This document shows, piece by piece, positions 34,330-41,451 of a DNA stretch of 64,000 nt. This DNA comes from Xylophilus rhododendri (GTDB taxonomy: Bacteria > Pseudomonadota > Gammaproteobacteria > Burkholderiales > Burkholderiaceae_C). The stretch covers positions 4,526,001 to 4,590,000 of the forward strand of contig NZ_CP047650.1 of the NCBI RefSeq assembly GCF_009906855.1. Reading direction: 5' to 3'. Below the pieces are notes generated by a model. That model worked only from the letters and a program-made list of their open reading frames with translations. It had not been told where the DNA came from and searched no databases. Position 1 is the stretch's first letter, and every line of letters begins with the position of its first letter. Made by a program: the position numbers and the translations under genes.

Positions 34330-34389
34330 AACTGGTGCTACAGTTTGGAGCTGAAGGAGGCGAATCGATCGCATCCTATAAAAGGATGC
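34330..34389 (+). promoter_or_regulatory. Two inverted repeats upstream of the HigA-like gene
   Basis: AACTG-N6-CAGTT (34330-34345) and GCATCC-TATAAAA-GGATGC (34371-34389) lie in the 81 bp between the terminator and the ATG at 34396. Antitoxin-type regulators usually bind such palindromes to repress their own promoter. The second repeat would also form a hairpin in the leader just before the start. GAAGGAGG at 34353-34360 lies too far from the ATG to be its ribosome-binding site. Confidence 0.5.
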
Positions 34390-34395
34390 TTCGCC

Positions 34396-34728
34396 ATGCC
34401 AAGCCGGAAAACCAATGAAACCCGCATGCTCCGCGAGCTGCTGGAGACAGCCGAGGACCTGGGCGCCTACGGCGTGGTGTCGAAGGCATCGCTGTCCAAG
34501 GTCAAGGCGCTGTGTGTGCAGCCGCCGGTCTACACACCGGAGCGCGTGGTCGCCATCCGCACGACCATCGCGCGGATGAGTCAGGCGGTCTTCGCGTCCT
34601 TCCTGAACGTCAGTGTCTCGACGGTGCAGAAGTGGGAGTCTCCCGCCGCCGACAAGCATCCCAGCGGCGCAGCGGCCAAGCTGCTGCAGCTGGTGGAAGC
34701 CAGGGGCGTCGAAGCGCTCATCGCCTGA
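34396..34728 (+). CDS. HigA/YiaG-like helix-turn-helix regulator without a toxin partner
   Basis: The protein has 110 residues. The C-terminal half holds an XRE-type helix-turn-helix, RMSQAVFASFLNVSVSTVQK followed by WESPAADKHPSGAAAKLLQL, as in the HigA/YiaG (COG2944) family. The N-terminal part (RMLRELLETAEDLGAYGVVS) is helical. HigA-type antitoxins normally follow a HigB toxin gene, but only 81 bp of non-coding sequence precede it here and the next gene is an unrelated exporter on the other strand. It may be a solitary regulator or the remnant of a toxin-antitoxin pair. The leader is more A+T-rich than the surroundings. Confidence 0.85.
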   Translation: MPSRKTNETRMLRELLETAEDLGAYGVVSKASLSKVKALCVQPPVYTPERVVAIRTTIARMSQAVFASFLNVSVSTVQKWESPAADKHPSGAAAKLLQLVEARGVEALIA

Positions 34729-34743
34729 CGAGGCCGCTGTCGC

Positions 34744-35646
34744 TCAGCGCCGCGACGACACCACGATCCCCGCCACGATCAGCACGAAGGCGGCCGCGTG
34801 GTACAGGTGCGGCGCCTCGCCCAGGAAGGCGGCCGACAGCAGCGCGGCGAACAGCGGCGTGAGGTTGGTGAAGAAGGAGGCGATGGTCGGTCCGACCCGG
34901 CGCACGCCCGCGCTGAAGGTGCCGTAGGCGACCACGGCCGGGAACACACCCACGAAGGCGATGGTGGCCGCCAGCGGCCAGCCCCAGTGGATGACGGGCG
35001 TGCCCAGGGTCCATTCGGTCGCGGTGAAGAGGCTCGACCACAGCAGCCCGTAGAAGATCTGCGCGGCCAGCAGGCGGGCCCAGTGGGCGCGGATCGATTC
35101 GGTGCCCTCGGCGGGGCGCACCATCATCCAGGAATAGAAGGCCCAGGAGATGCTGGCCAGCAGGATGAAGAAGTCGCCCGGCACCAGGCGCAAGGCGGCC
35201 AGGCTGGCGAAGTCGCCGCGTGCCAGCACGGTGAACACGCCGGCCATGGACAGCACCGCGCCCAGGATCTCGCGGCCTTGCACCGGGTGGTGGAAGAACA
35301 GCCGCCCCACGATCAGCATCCACACCGGCGCGGCCGAGCCCACCAGCGTCACGTTCAGCGGCTGCGAGGTGCGCAGCGCCAGGTACTGCAGCGAGTTGTA
35401 GGCGCCCACGCCCCACAGGCCCAGCAGCAGGTAGTAGCGCCATTGCGTCCACAGCGGCGAGCCGCGCCGGAAGATGCCGTGGGCCAGGGGAAGCAGAATC
35501 AGCAGGGCGACGGCCCAGCGCAGCAGGTTGAGTGTCATCGGCGGCACCAGCCCGTGGACCAGGCGGCCGACGACGGCATTCGCGGCCCACAGCAGGGGCG
35601 GCAGGGCGAGCAGGAAGACGGTGCTGGGACTCAGGCGGACAGGCAT
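34744..35646 (-). CDS. EamA-family (DMT) transporter
   Basis: The protein has 300 residues from the ATG at 35646. Ten hydrophobic segments are arranged as two EamA repeats: FLLALPPLLWAANAVVGRLV begins the first and PGDFFILLASISWAFYSWMM the second. NSLQYLALRTSQPLNVTLVG and TIASFFTNLTPLFAALLSAA are the typical fourth and ninth helices. Family members export amino acids or other metabolites. It is divergent from the quinone oxidoreductase and convergent with the HigA-like gene. The substrate is not predictable. Confidence 0.9.
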   Translation of the reverse strand: MPVRLSPSTVFLLALPPLLWAANAVVGRLVHGLVPPMTLNLLRWAVALLILLPLAHGIFRRGSPLWTQWRYYLLLGLWGVGAYNSLQYLALRTSQPLNVTLVGSAAPVWMLIVGRLFFHHPVQGREILGAVLSMAGVFTVLARGDFASLAALRLVPGDFFILLASISWAFYSWMMVRPAEGTESIRAHWARLLAAQIFYGLLWSSLFTATEWTLGTPVIHWGWPLAATIAFVGVFPAVVAYGTFSAGVRRVGPTIASFFTNLTPLFAALLSAAFLGEAPHLYHAAAFVLIVAGIVVSSRR

Positions 35647-35741
35647 GGCGGTCAAATGTATCTGGCCGCCACGCGCCTTCGGGATCCATGGCAGGATGCG
35701 GCGCATTTCCCCGCCATCCAGAACAGAGCAGGAGTCAACGC

Positions 35742-36722
35742 ATGGTTCGCGCAGTCCGTATCGATCGCCACGGCGGTCCCGAAGAGCTTCAGCTGGTCGA
35801 TCTCGAGGTGGGCGATCCCGGCCCCGGCCAGATCCGCATCCGCCACCGTGCGATCGGCCTGAACTACATCGACGTTTACCAGCGCAGCGGTCTCTATCCC
35901 TTCCCCATGCCGCTGACGCTGGGCATGGAGGGCGCGGGTGTGGTCGAGGCGGTGGGCGAGGGCGTGACCCACCTGAAGGAGGGCGACCGCGCCGTGTACT
36001 GCGGCTCGCCTCCGGGCAGCTACAGCGAGGCCCGGCTGATCCCCGCCGCCCTGGTCTGCCAGCTGCCCGATGCCATCTCCTTCGAGACCGGCGCGGCCAT
36101 GATGCTCAAGGGCCTGACGGCGCAGTACCTGCTGAAGAAGACGCTGCCGATGGAAGGCCTGCAGCAGGGCGATTTCGTGCTTTTCCATGCCGCCGCCGGC
36201 GGCGTGGGCCTGATCGCCTGCCAGTGGGCGCGGCTGCTCGGCCTGCGGCTGATCGCCACCGCCGGCTCGCCCGAGAAGTGCCAGATGGCGCTGGACCACG
36301 GCGCCTCCCATGCCATCGACTACCGCCAGGAGGACTTCGCCGCGCGGGTCGCCGAGATCACCGGCGGCCAGGGCGTGAAGGTGGTGTACGACTCGGTCGG
36401 CAAGGACACCTTCGACAAGTCGCTCGAATGCCTGCGCCCCTTCGGCCTGATGGCCAGCTTCGGCAATGCCTCCGGCCCGGTGCCGCCCTTCGCGCCGGCC
36501 TCGCTGGCCAAGAAGTCGCTCTACCTCACCCGCCAGACCCTGTTCAACCACTACAACACACGCGAGCGGGCCCAGGCCATGGCCGACGACCTGTTCTCGG
36601 TGGTGGCCTCGGGCGAGGTGAAGATCGACATCCACCAGCGCTACCCGCTGGCCGATGTGCAGCAGGCGCACCGCGAGCTGGAAGCGCGCAAGACGACCGG
36701 CTGCTCGATCCTGCTGCCTTAA
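35742..36722 (+). CDS. qor: NADPH:quinone oxidoreductase (zinc-independent MDR)
   Basis: The protein has 326 residues. AGCAGGAG 8 nt upstream supports the ATG at 35742. GPGQIRIRHRAIGLNYIDVY and TLGMEGAGVVEAVGEGVTHL start the catalytic domain. The nucleotide-binding fold has LFHAAAGGVGLIACQWARLL (AAxGGVG, about residue 148) and DYRQEDFAARVAEITGGQGV. No zinc-binding Cys/His set is present, as expected for QOR-type medium-chain reductases that reduce quinones with NADPH in the cytoplasm. It ends with a 4-bp tail-to-tail overlap with the LysR gene and is divergent from the EamA exporter. Confidence 0.92.
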   Translation: MVRAVRIDRHGGPEELQLVDLEVGDPGPGQIRIRHRAIGLNYIDVYQRSGLYPFPMPLTLGMEGAGVVEAVGEGVTHLKEGDRAVYCGSPPGSYSEARLIPAALVCQLPDAISFETGAAMMLKGLTAQYLLKKTLPMEGLQQGDFVLFHAAAGGVGLIACQWARLLGLRLIATAGSPEKCQMALDHGASHAIDYRQEDFAARVAEITGGQGVKVVYDSVGKDTFDKSLECLRPFGLMASFGNASGPVPPFAPASLAKKSLYLTRQTLFNHYNTRERAQAMADDLFSVVASGEVKIDIHQRYPLADVQQAHRELEARKTTGCSILLP

Positions 36723-37648
36723 GCGCCCTGGGAGAAGTCCCAGCGGTCGGCGTCCGAGGGTTGCATCCGCGAGGCGATATCGGCCACCAGCGCCCACACC
36801 TGCTGGGCCAGCGGCGACAGGCTGCGGTGCTCGCGGTGCACCAGCATGATCTCCCGGTCGATGCGCGGCAGCAGCCTTCGCGCGACCAGCCCGGGTGAAT
36901 GCCAGGAGGCCAGCGCCAGCGCCGGCAGCACCGCCACGCCGATGCCCGATTCGACCATGCGGAACACGGTGGTTGGATGGCCCAGCTGCTGCACCACCTG
37001 CGGCGCCACGCCTTGCCGCGCCAGGGCCTCGTCGATCAGGCGGCGGCTGCCCGAGGCCTGGTCGAGCAGCACCAACGGATGTTCTGCCAGCCGGCTCCAG
37101 GCCACGTCGCCGCCCTGTGCCAGGGCATGGTCGGCGGGGCAGACCAGGCAGAAGGGCTCGCGCAGGATGGGCTCGCAGTGCAGGCCGGCGGGGTCGGCCG
37201 GGTCCACCACCACGCCGAAATCGACGGTGCCGGAACGCACGCTGTCCAGCGCGTCCTGCTGGATGCGGTCGAGCAGCACGATCTCGGTGCCGTCGGCGGC
37301 CGCGGCGGCGATGCAGGCCGGCATCAGCGCGGCGCTCAGCGTGGGGCTGCTGGCGACGCGTACCCGGCCGCGGCGCTGGCGGCCCAGGCCCTGCACATCG
37401 AGCAGGGCGGTGTCGAGTTCATCGAGCAGCCGCTCCAGGTGGGCGGCGAGCTGGCGGCCGGCGTCGGTGGGGGCGACTTCGCGGGTGGTGCGATCGAACA
37501 GCCGCAGGCCGAGCTGGTTCTCCAGCTCGGTCACGGCGCGGCTGACGGCCGGCTGCGTCAGGCCGATGCGGTCGCCGGCCCGGCTGAAATTGCGCTCGGC
37601 GGCCACCGCCTGGAACACGCGGAGTTGCTGCAGGCTGATATTCATCAT
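36719..37648 (-). CDS. LysR-family regulator (CynR/CbbR-like)
   Basis: The protein has 309 residues. The helix-turn-helix is LQQLRVFQAVAAERNFSRAG, then IGLTQPAVSRAVTELENQLG and LFDRTTREVAPTDAG. The effector half (RVRVASSPTLSAALMPACIA, RMVESGIGVAVLPALALASW) is standard. The double Met at the start leaves a 3-nt ambiguity. It is divergent from the SBF-like transporter at 37719, and the short gap contains a GAATC/GATTC palindrome, so the transporter is its likely target. It overlaps the quinone oxidoreductase stop by 4 bp in convergent orientation. Confidence 0.93.
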   Translation of the reverse strand: MMNISLQQLRVFQAVAAERNFSRAGDRIGLTQPAVSRAVTELENQLGLRLFDRTTREVAPTDAGRQLAAHLERLLDELDTALLDVQGLGRQRRGRVRVASSPTLSAALMPACIAAAAADGTEIVLLDRIQQDALDSVRSGTVDFGVVVDPADPAGLHCEPILREPFCLVCPADHALAQGGDVAWSRLAEHPLVLLDQASGSRRLIDEALARQGVAPQVVQQLGHPTTVFRMVESGIGVAVLPALALASWHSPGLVARRLLPRIDREIMLVHREHRSLSPLAQQVWALVADIASRMQPSDADRWDFSQGA

Positions 37649-37651
37649 GCC

Positions 37652-37675
37652 GAATCATAGATTCATCAGATAAAT
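37652..37675. promoter_or_regulatory. Palindromic candidate LysR operator before the SBF-like transporter
   Basis: GAATC-ATA-GATTC (37652-37664) is a perfect 13-bp palindrome lying 3 bp from the LysR start. It overlaps an ATT-N9-AAT element (37661-37675) that fits the T-N11-A pattern. The 70-bp divergent gap is notably A+T-rich compared with its surroundings. Control of both the regulator and the transporter is inferred. Confidence 0.5.
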
Positions 37676-37718
37676 CCATTTCACACAGGCGGGCGAAAAA
37701 AGGATGATCGCCGCCACC

Positions 37719-38732
37719 ATGAGCCGCCCCAAATACCTCCCCGACAACTTCACCTTCGCCCTGCTGGCGACGGTGCTGACCGCCTCGCTGCTGCCCGCCA
37801 CCGGCGCCGGCACGCATTTCTTCGAGGTGCTGACCACCATCGCGATCGCGCTGCTGTTCTTCCTGCACGGCGCCAAGCTGTCGCGGGCGGCGGTGATCGC
37901 CGGCATCTCGCACTGGCGGCTGCACCTGCTGGTGGTGGCCTGCACCTTCGTGCTGTTCCCGCTGCTCGGCTTTGTGCTGAAGCCGGCGCTGAGCTGGCTG
38001 GTCACGCCGCAGCTCTATGTGGGCGTGATGTATCTCTGCGTGCTGCCGGCCACGGTGCAGTCGGCGATCGCATTCACCTCGATGGCGCGCGGCAACATCC
38101 CGGCGGCGGTGTGCAGCGCCTCGGCCTCCACGCTGCTGGGTGTGTTCATCACGCCGGTGCTGACCAATCTGCTGGTGGTGCCGCACAACAGCGGCTCCGG
38201 CTCGGCGCTGGACGGCATCGGCAAGATCGTGCTGCAGCTGGTCGTGCCCTTCATGGCCGGCCACCTGCTGCAGCCGCTGATCGGCGGCTTCGTCAAGCGC
38301 AATGCCAAGGTCATCAAGCCGGTGGACCAGGGCTCCATCCTGCTGGTGGTGTACACCGCCTTCAGCGCCGCGGTGGTCGAAGGCCTGTGGCGCCAGCTTC
38401 CGCTCAGCGCCTTCATCGGCCTGGTGGTGGTGTGCTGCGTGCTGCTGGCGGTGGTGCTGGTGTCCACGACGATGCTGGCGCGCAAGCTGGGTTTCTCGAA
38501 GGAGGACGAGATCACCATCGTCTTCTGCGGCTCCAAGAAGAGCCTGGCCAGCGGCGTGCCCATGGCCAAGGTGCTGTTCCCGGCGGCCATGGTCGGCCCG
38601 ATGGTGCTGCCGGTGATGCTGTTCCACCAGATCCAGCTGATGACCTGCGCCATCCTGGCCCAGCGTTACGCCCGGCGCCCCGACACGCCGACCGCCATCG
38701 CCGCCGACGCGGCCGCGCGCAAGCTCGCCTGA
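37719..38732 (+). CDS. SBF-like (bile acid:sodium symporter/YfeH) transporter
   Basis: Starting at 37719 the protein has 337 residues; an in-frame ATG at 37704 would add five, but conserved sequence begins PKYLPDNFTFALLATVLTAS. About ten hydrophobic segments are present. IALLFFLHGAKLSRAAVIAG and LPATVQSAIAFTSMARGNIP (about residues 112-131), together with EDEITIVFCGSKKSLASGVP, are the crossover motifs of the SBF-like/YfeH family, sodium-coupled carriers of organic anions. The ligand is unknown. It is probably controlled by the divergent LysR. Two short hairpins (38745-38762 and 38762-38778) follow the gene. Confidence 0.9.
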   Translation: MSRPKYLPDNFTFALLATVLTASLLPATGAGTHFFEVLTTIAIALLFFLHGAKLSRAAVIAGISHWRLHLLVVACTFVLFPLLGFVLKPALSWLVTPQLYVGVMYLCVLPATVQSAIAFTSMARGNIPAAVCSASASTLLGVFITPVLTNLLVVPHNSGSGSALDGIGKIVLQLVVPFMAGHLLQPLIGGFVKRNAKVIKPVDQGSILLVVYTAFSAAVVEGLWRQLPLSAFIGLVVVCCVLLAVVLVSTTMLARKLGFSKEDEITIVFCGSKKSLASGVPMAKVLFPAAMVGPMVLPVMLFHQIQLMTCAILAQRYARRPDTPTAIAADAAARKLA

Positions 38733-38744
38733 GGGGTCTGTCCT

Positions 38745-38778
38745 ACCCGGCCACGGCCGGGTGGCTTGCAGTAAGCCA
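38745..38778 (+). terminator. Two tandem hairpins after the SBF-like gene
   Basis: ACCCGGC/GCCGGGT (38745-38762, loop CACG) is followed directly by TGGCTT/AAGCCA (38762-38778, loop GCAGT). Neither is followed by a T-run, so they may act as a weak or factor-dependent terminator between the transporter and the receiver gene. Confidence 0.45.
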
Positions 38779-38805
38779 TGTAACGGCTCTTTAAAGTGGA
38801 ACCTG

Positions 38806-38834
38806 GGAAGACTGCCCGGTGTGGGCGGTCTTCT
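38806..38834 (+). promoter_or_regulatory. 12-bp hairpin in the leader of the receiver gene
   Basis: GGAAGACTGCCC (38806-38817) pairs with GGGCGGTCTTCT (38823-38834), with two G-T wobbles and a GGTGT loop. It ends about 5 nt before the AGGGA ribosome-binding site of the gene starting at 38849, so it could affect translation initiation or mRNA stability. Confidence 0.5.
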
Positions 38835-38848
38835 CCTCAGGGATGGCC

Positions 38849-39238
38849 ATGAAACTGCGCACCTACCTCATCGAAGACAACGCCGTCATCCGCGAAAACC
38901 TGTTGGCCACCTTGACCGAGCTGGCTGCCGTCGAAGCGATAGGCACCGCCGAAACCGAGCATGAAGCCGCTGCCTGGCTGCGCTCGCACAACGGCAATTG
39001 GGACCTGGCCATCGTCGATCTCTTCCTGCGCGAGGGCAACGGCCTGAACGTGCTGGCCGCGCTGGCGCAGCGGGCGCCACACCAGAAGATGGTGGTGCTG
39101 AGCAACCATGCCACGCTGGAGATGCGGCGCCGCTGCGAATCGCTGGGGGCGGATGCGGTGTTCGACAAATCCACCGAGATCGACGCGCTGCTCGACTACT
39201 GCGCGCTGCAGAAGGCCAGGGCCGAGCGCCCGCACTGA
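38849..39238 (+). CDS. Stand-alone response-regulator receiver protein
   Basis: The protein has 129 residues and only a receiver domain. Acidic pocket in TYLIEDNA, phosphoacceptor Asp in DLAIVDLFLR (about residue 55), switch Ser/Thr in MVVLSNHAT, and Lys in ADAVFDKST. AGGGA at 38839-38843 fits the ATG at 38849 better than the one at 38843. It is a clear paralogue of the receiver at 14862-15236, sharing ETE-EA, WLRSH, VDLFL/LDLFL, VVLSN and VFDK. No kinase is adjacent. It is convergent with the Na/phosphate symporter and has a strong hairpin in its leader. Confidence 0.9.
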   Translation: MKLRTYLIEDNAVIRENLLATLTELAAVEAIGTAETEHEAAAWLRSHNGNWDLAIVDLFLREGNGLNVLAALAQRAPHQKMVVLSNHATLEMRRRCESLGADAVFDKSTEIDALLDYCALQKARAERPH

Positions 39239-39247
39239 GCGCTGGGC

Positions 39248-40918
39248 TCAGCCCGGCGGCAGGATGTCGGCCTCGCTCACCACGCTGCGCAGGCGGTTGG
39301 GCGCCAGCACGCCGGCCGTCTCCAGGATGGGATAGGCGATCGAGCAGATGTGCGAGTTGATGCGTTTGAGGTCGCTGATCAGGTCGATGTGCAGCGAGCT
39401 GGTCTCGATGCTCTGCACCGTGTTCTCGGACAAGCGCTCCAGGTGCTTGCCCGCATAGGTGCGCTCCAGGTCGCGGAAGCGGGCCTTCTCCTCCAGCAGT
39501 TTCTGGGCATCGCGCACGCTGCCGTTGAGGAACACGCTCATGGACAGCCGGAGGTTGTCGATCAGCCGGGCATGCAGCTCGCTGATCTCGCCGATGCCGG
39601 CATCGGAGAAGTTGCGCGACTTGCGGATCTTGCGTTCCTCGATGTCGATCAGCACCCGCTCCACGATGTCGCCGATCTGCTCCATGTTGATGGTGAAGCT
39701 GATGATGTCAGTCCAGCGCCGGCTCTCTTCCTCGCCCAGCGCCTCGCGCGAGATCTTGGTGAGGTAGTACTTGATGGCCGAATACAGCTCGTCGACCGAA
39801 TCGTCGAGCCGGCGCAGCTGGCCGGCCAGCTGCAGGTCGTTGTGACGGATCACCTTGAGCAGGCCGACCAGCATGGTCTCGACCAGGTCGGCCTGGTGCA
39901 GCGCCTCGCGGGCGGCGCAGGAGATGGCCAGCGAGGGGGTGGACAGGGCCGAGGGGTCCAGGTGCTGCACCCGGCCCGGCGTGGCCGGCTCCTGGCGGCG
40001 CGGCATCGCACGCTGCACCAGCCGGGCCACGGTGTCGGTCAGGCCGATGAAACCCACGCAGATGATGCCGTTGAAGGCCAGGTGGAAAAGCACCACGCCG
40101 TGCGAGGGAACCGCCATCACCGGCTGCACATAACGGATCCACAGCCCGACGAAGGGCGCCACCACCGCTACGCCCAGCAGCTTGAACGCCAGGTTGCCGA
40201 CGGTCACCTGGCGCACTTCCACCGGCGACTTCGCGGTGGTCAGCACCGCCAGCACGCCGCTGCCGAGATTGGCGCCCAGCACCAGGCCGAGCGCCACGTC
40301 CATGGGCACGACGGTGGAGCTGGCCATGGCGGCGATCAGCAGCACGATGGCCAGGCTCGAATAGGCCACCACGGCGAGCGCGGCGCCCAGGGTGATTTCC
40401 AGCAGCAGGTCGCTGCCCAGCGAGCCGAGCAGGGCGCGCACGGCCGGCGCCGCCAGCAGCGGCTCGGTGGCCTCCACCACCAGGCGCAGGGCCAGCAGCA
40501 TCAGGCCCAGGCCTATCATCACCCGGCCCACCCGCCCCGCGGTGCCGGCCTGGCGCGACACGAAAAGCACCACGCCGACGAAGATCAGCAGCGGCGACAG
40601 CCAGGAGAGATCGACCGAGAACAGCACCGACATCATGCTGGTGCCCACATCCGCCCCGCGCATCACGGCCAGCGCGGCCGGCAGGGTGATGAGGCCCTGG
40701 CCGACGAAGGACGAGGTCATCATCGAGGTGGCGGTGCTCGACTGCACCAGGGCGGTCACGCCGATGCCCGAGAGGGCGGCGCTGAAGCGGTTGCCCAGGC
40801 TGCGCGCCAGGATCTTGCGCAGCTTCTCGCCGAACACCCGCAGCACCCCCGTCCGCACCAGGTGCGTACCCCAGACGAGCAGCGCGATGGCCGCGAGCAG
40901 GTTCAGCAGGTGCTTCAT
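39248..40918 (-). CDS. Na/Pi cotransporter family protein with PhoU-like tail
   Basis: The protein has 556 residues. The membrane part (1-320) contains the two inverted Na/Pi repeats, GVTALVQSSTATSMMTSSFV (about residues 54-73) with the QSSxxT motif and AIVLLIAAMASSTVVPMDVA with a degenerate second copy, then LVLGANLGSGVLAVL. Residues about 340-550 form a cytoplasmic PhoU-like helical domain (ALHQADLVETMLVGLLKVIR). This architecture fits YjbB/NptA-like phosphate transporters. The second QSS motif is not recognisable, so ion stoichiometry may differ. It is 14 bp from lspA on the same strand and probably separately regulated. Confidence 0.9.
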   Translation of the reverse strand: MKHLLNLLAAIALLVWGTHLVRTGVLRVFGEKLRKILARSLGNRFSAALSGIGVTALVQSSTATSMMTSSFVGQGLITLPAALAVMRGADVGTSMMSVLFSVDLSWLSPLLIFVGVVLFVSRQAGTAGRVGRVMIGLGLMLLALRLVVEATEPLLAAPAVRALLGSLGSDLLLEITLGAALAVVAYSSLAIVLLIAAMASSTVVPMDVALGLVLGANLGSGVLAVLTTAKSPVEVRQVTVGNLAFKLLGVAVVAPFVGLWIRYVQPVMAVPSHGVVLFHLAFNGIICVGFIGLTDTVARLVQRAMPRRQEPATPGRVQHLDPSALSTPSLAISCAAREALHQADLVETMLVGLLKVIRHNDLQLAGQLRRLDDSVDELYSAIKYYLTKISREALGEEESRRWTDIISFTINMEQIGDIVERVLIDIEERKIRKSRNFSDAGIGEISELHARLIDNLRLSMSVFLNGSVRDAQKLLEEKARFRDLERTYAGKHLERLSENTVQSIETSSLHIDLISDLKRINSHICSIAYPILETAGVLAPNRLRSVVSEADILPPG

Positions 40919-40932
40919 CCGCCTTTTCTACT

Positions 40933-41451
40933 TCAGCGTCCGCGCCGCACGCGTATCAGTTCGTCCAGCACCAGGCAGATGGCGCCGACGGTGATGGCGC
41001 TGTCGGCCACGTTGAAGGCGGGGAAGTGGCGGCCGGCCAGGTGGAAGTCGAGGAAGTCGACCACGTAGCCGTGCATCAGCCGGTCGATGACATTGCCGAT
41101 GGCGCCGCCCATGATCAGCGCCAGCGAGAAGGAGAACAGCTTCTGGCCCGCATGTGAGCGCAGCAGCCAGATGATGAAGCCGGCGGCCAGCACGCCGATG
41201 GCGGTGAACATCCAGCGCTGCCAGCCCGAGGAGTCGGCCAGGAAGGAGAAGGCCGCGCCGGTGTTGTGCGCCCGCACGATGTTGAAGAAGTTGGTGACGT
41301 GGTGCGCGTCGCCGAGCCGGTAGTAGCCCAGGATCAGGGTCTTGGTGAACTGGTCGGCGATGAGCACGATCAGCGCCAGGCCCAGCCAGGGCAGCAGGCC
41401 GGATGCGCCGCCGCTGCTGCGGCCGGCCGAAAGGGTCTTGCCGCGGGCCAT
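40933..41451 (-). CDS. lspA: Lipoprotein signal peptidase (signal peptidase II)
   Basis: The protein has 172 residues and four transmembrane segments. The catalytic aspartates sit in [20 protein letters not shown] and [20 protein letters not shown], the conserved boxes of this inner-membrane aspartic protease that cleaves prolipoproteins such as the BMP lipoprotein in this window. The ATG shares one base with the ileS stop (TAATG), so the two are translationally coupled, as in most proteobacteria (ribF-ileS-lspA). Confidence 0.97.
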   Translation of the reverse strand: MARGKTLSAGRSSGGASGLLPWLGLALIVLIADQFTKTLILGYYRLGDAHHVTNFFNIVRAHNTGAAFSFLADSSGWQRWMFTAIGVLAAGFIIWLLRSHAGQKLFSFSLALIMGGAIGNVIDRLMHGYVVDFLDFHLAGRHFPAFNVADSAITVGAICLVLDELIRVRRGR

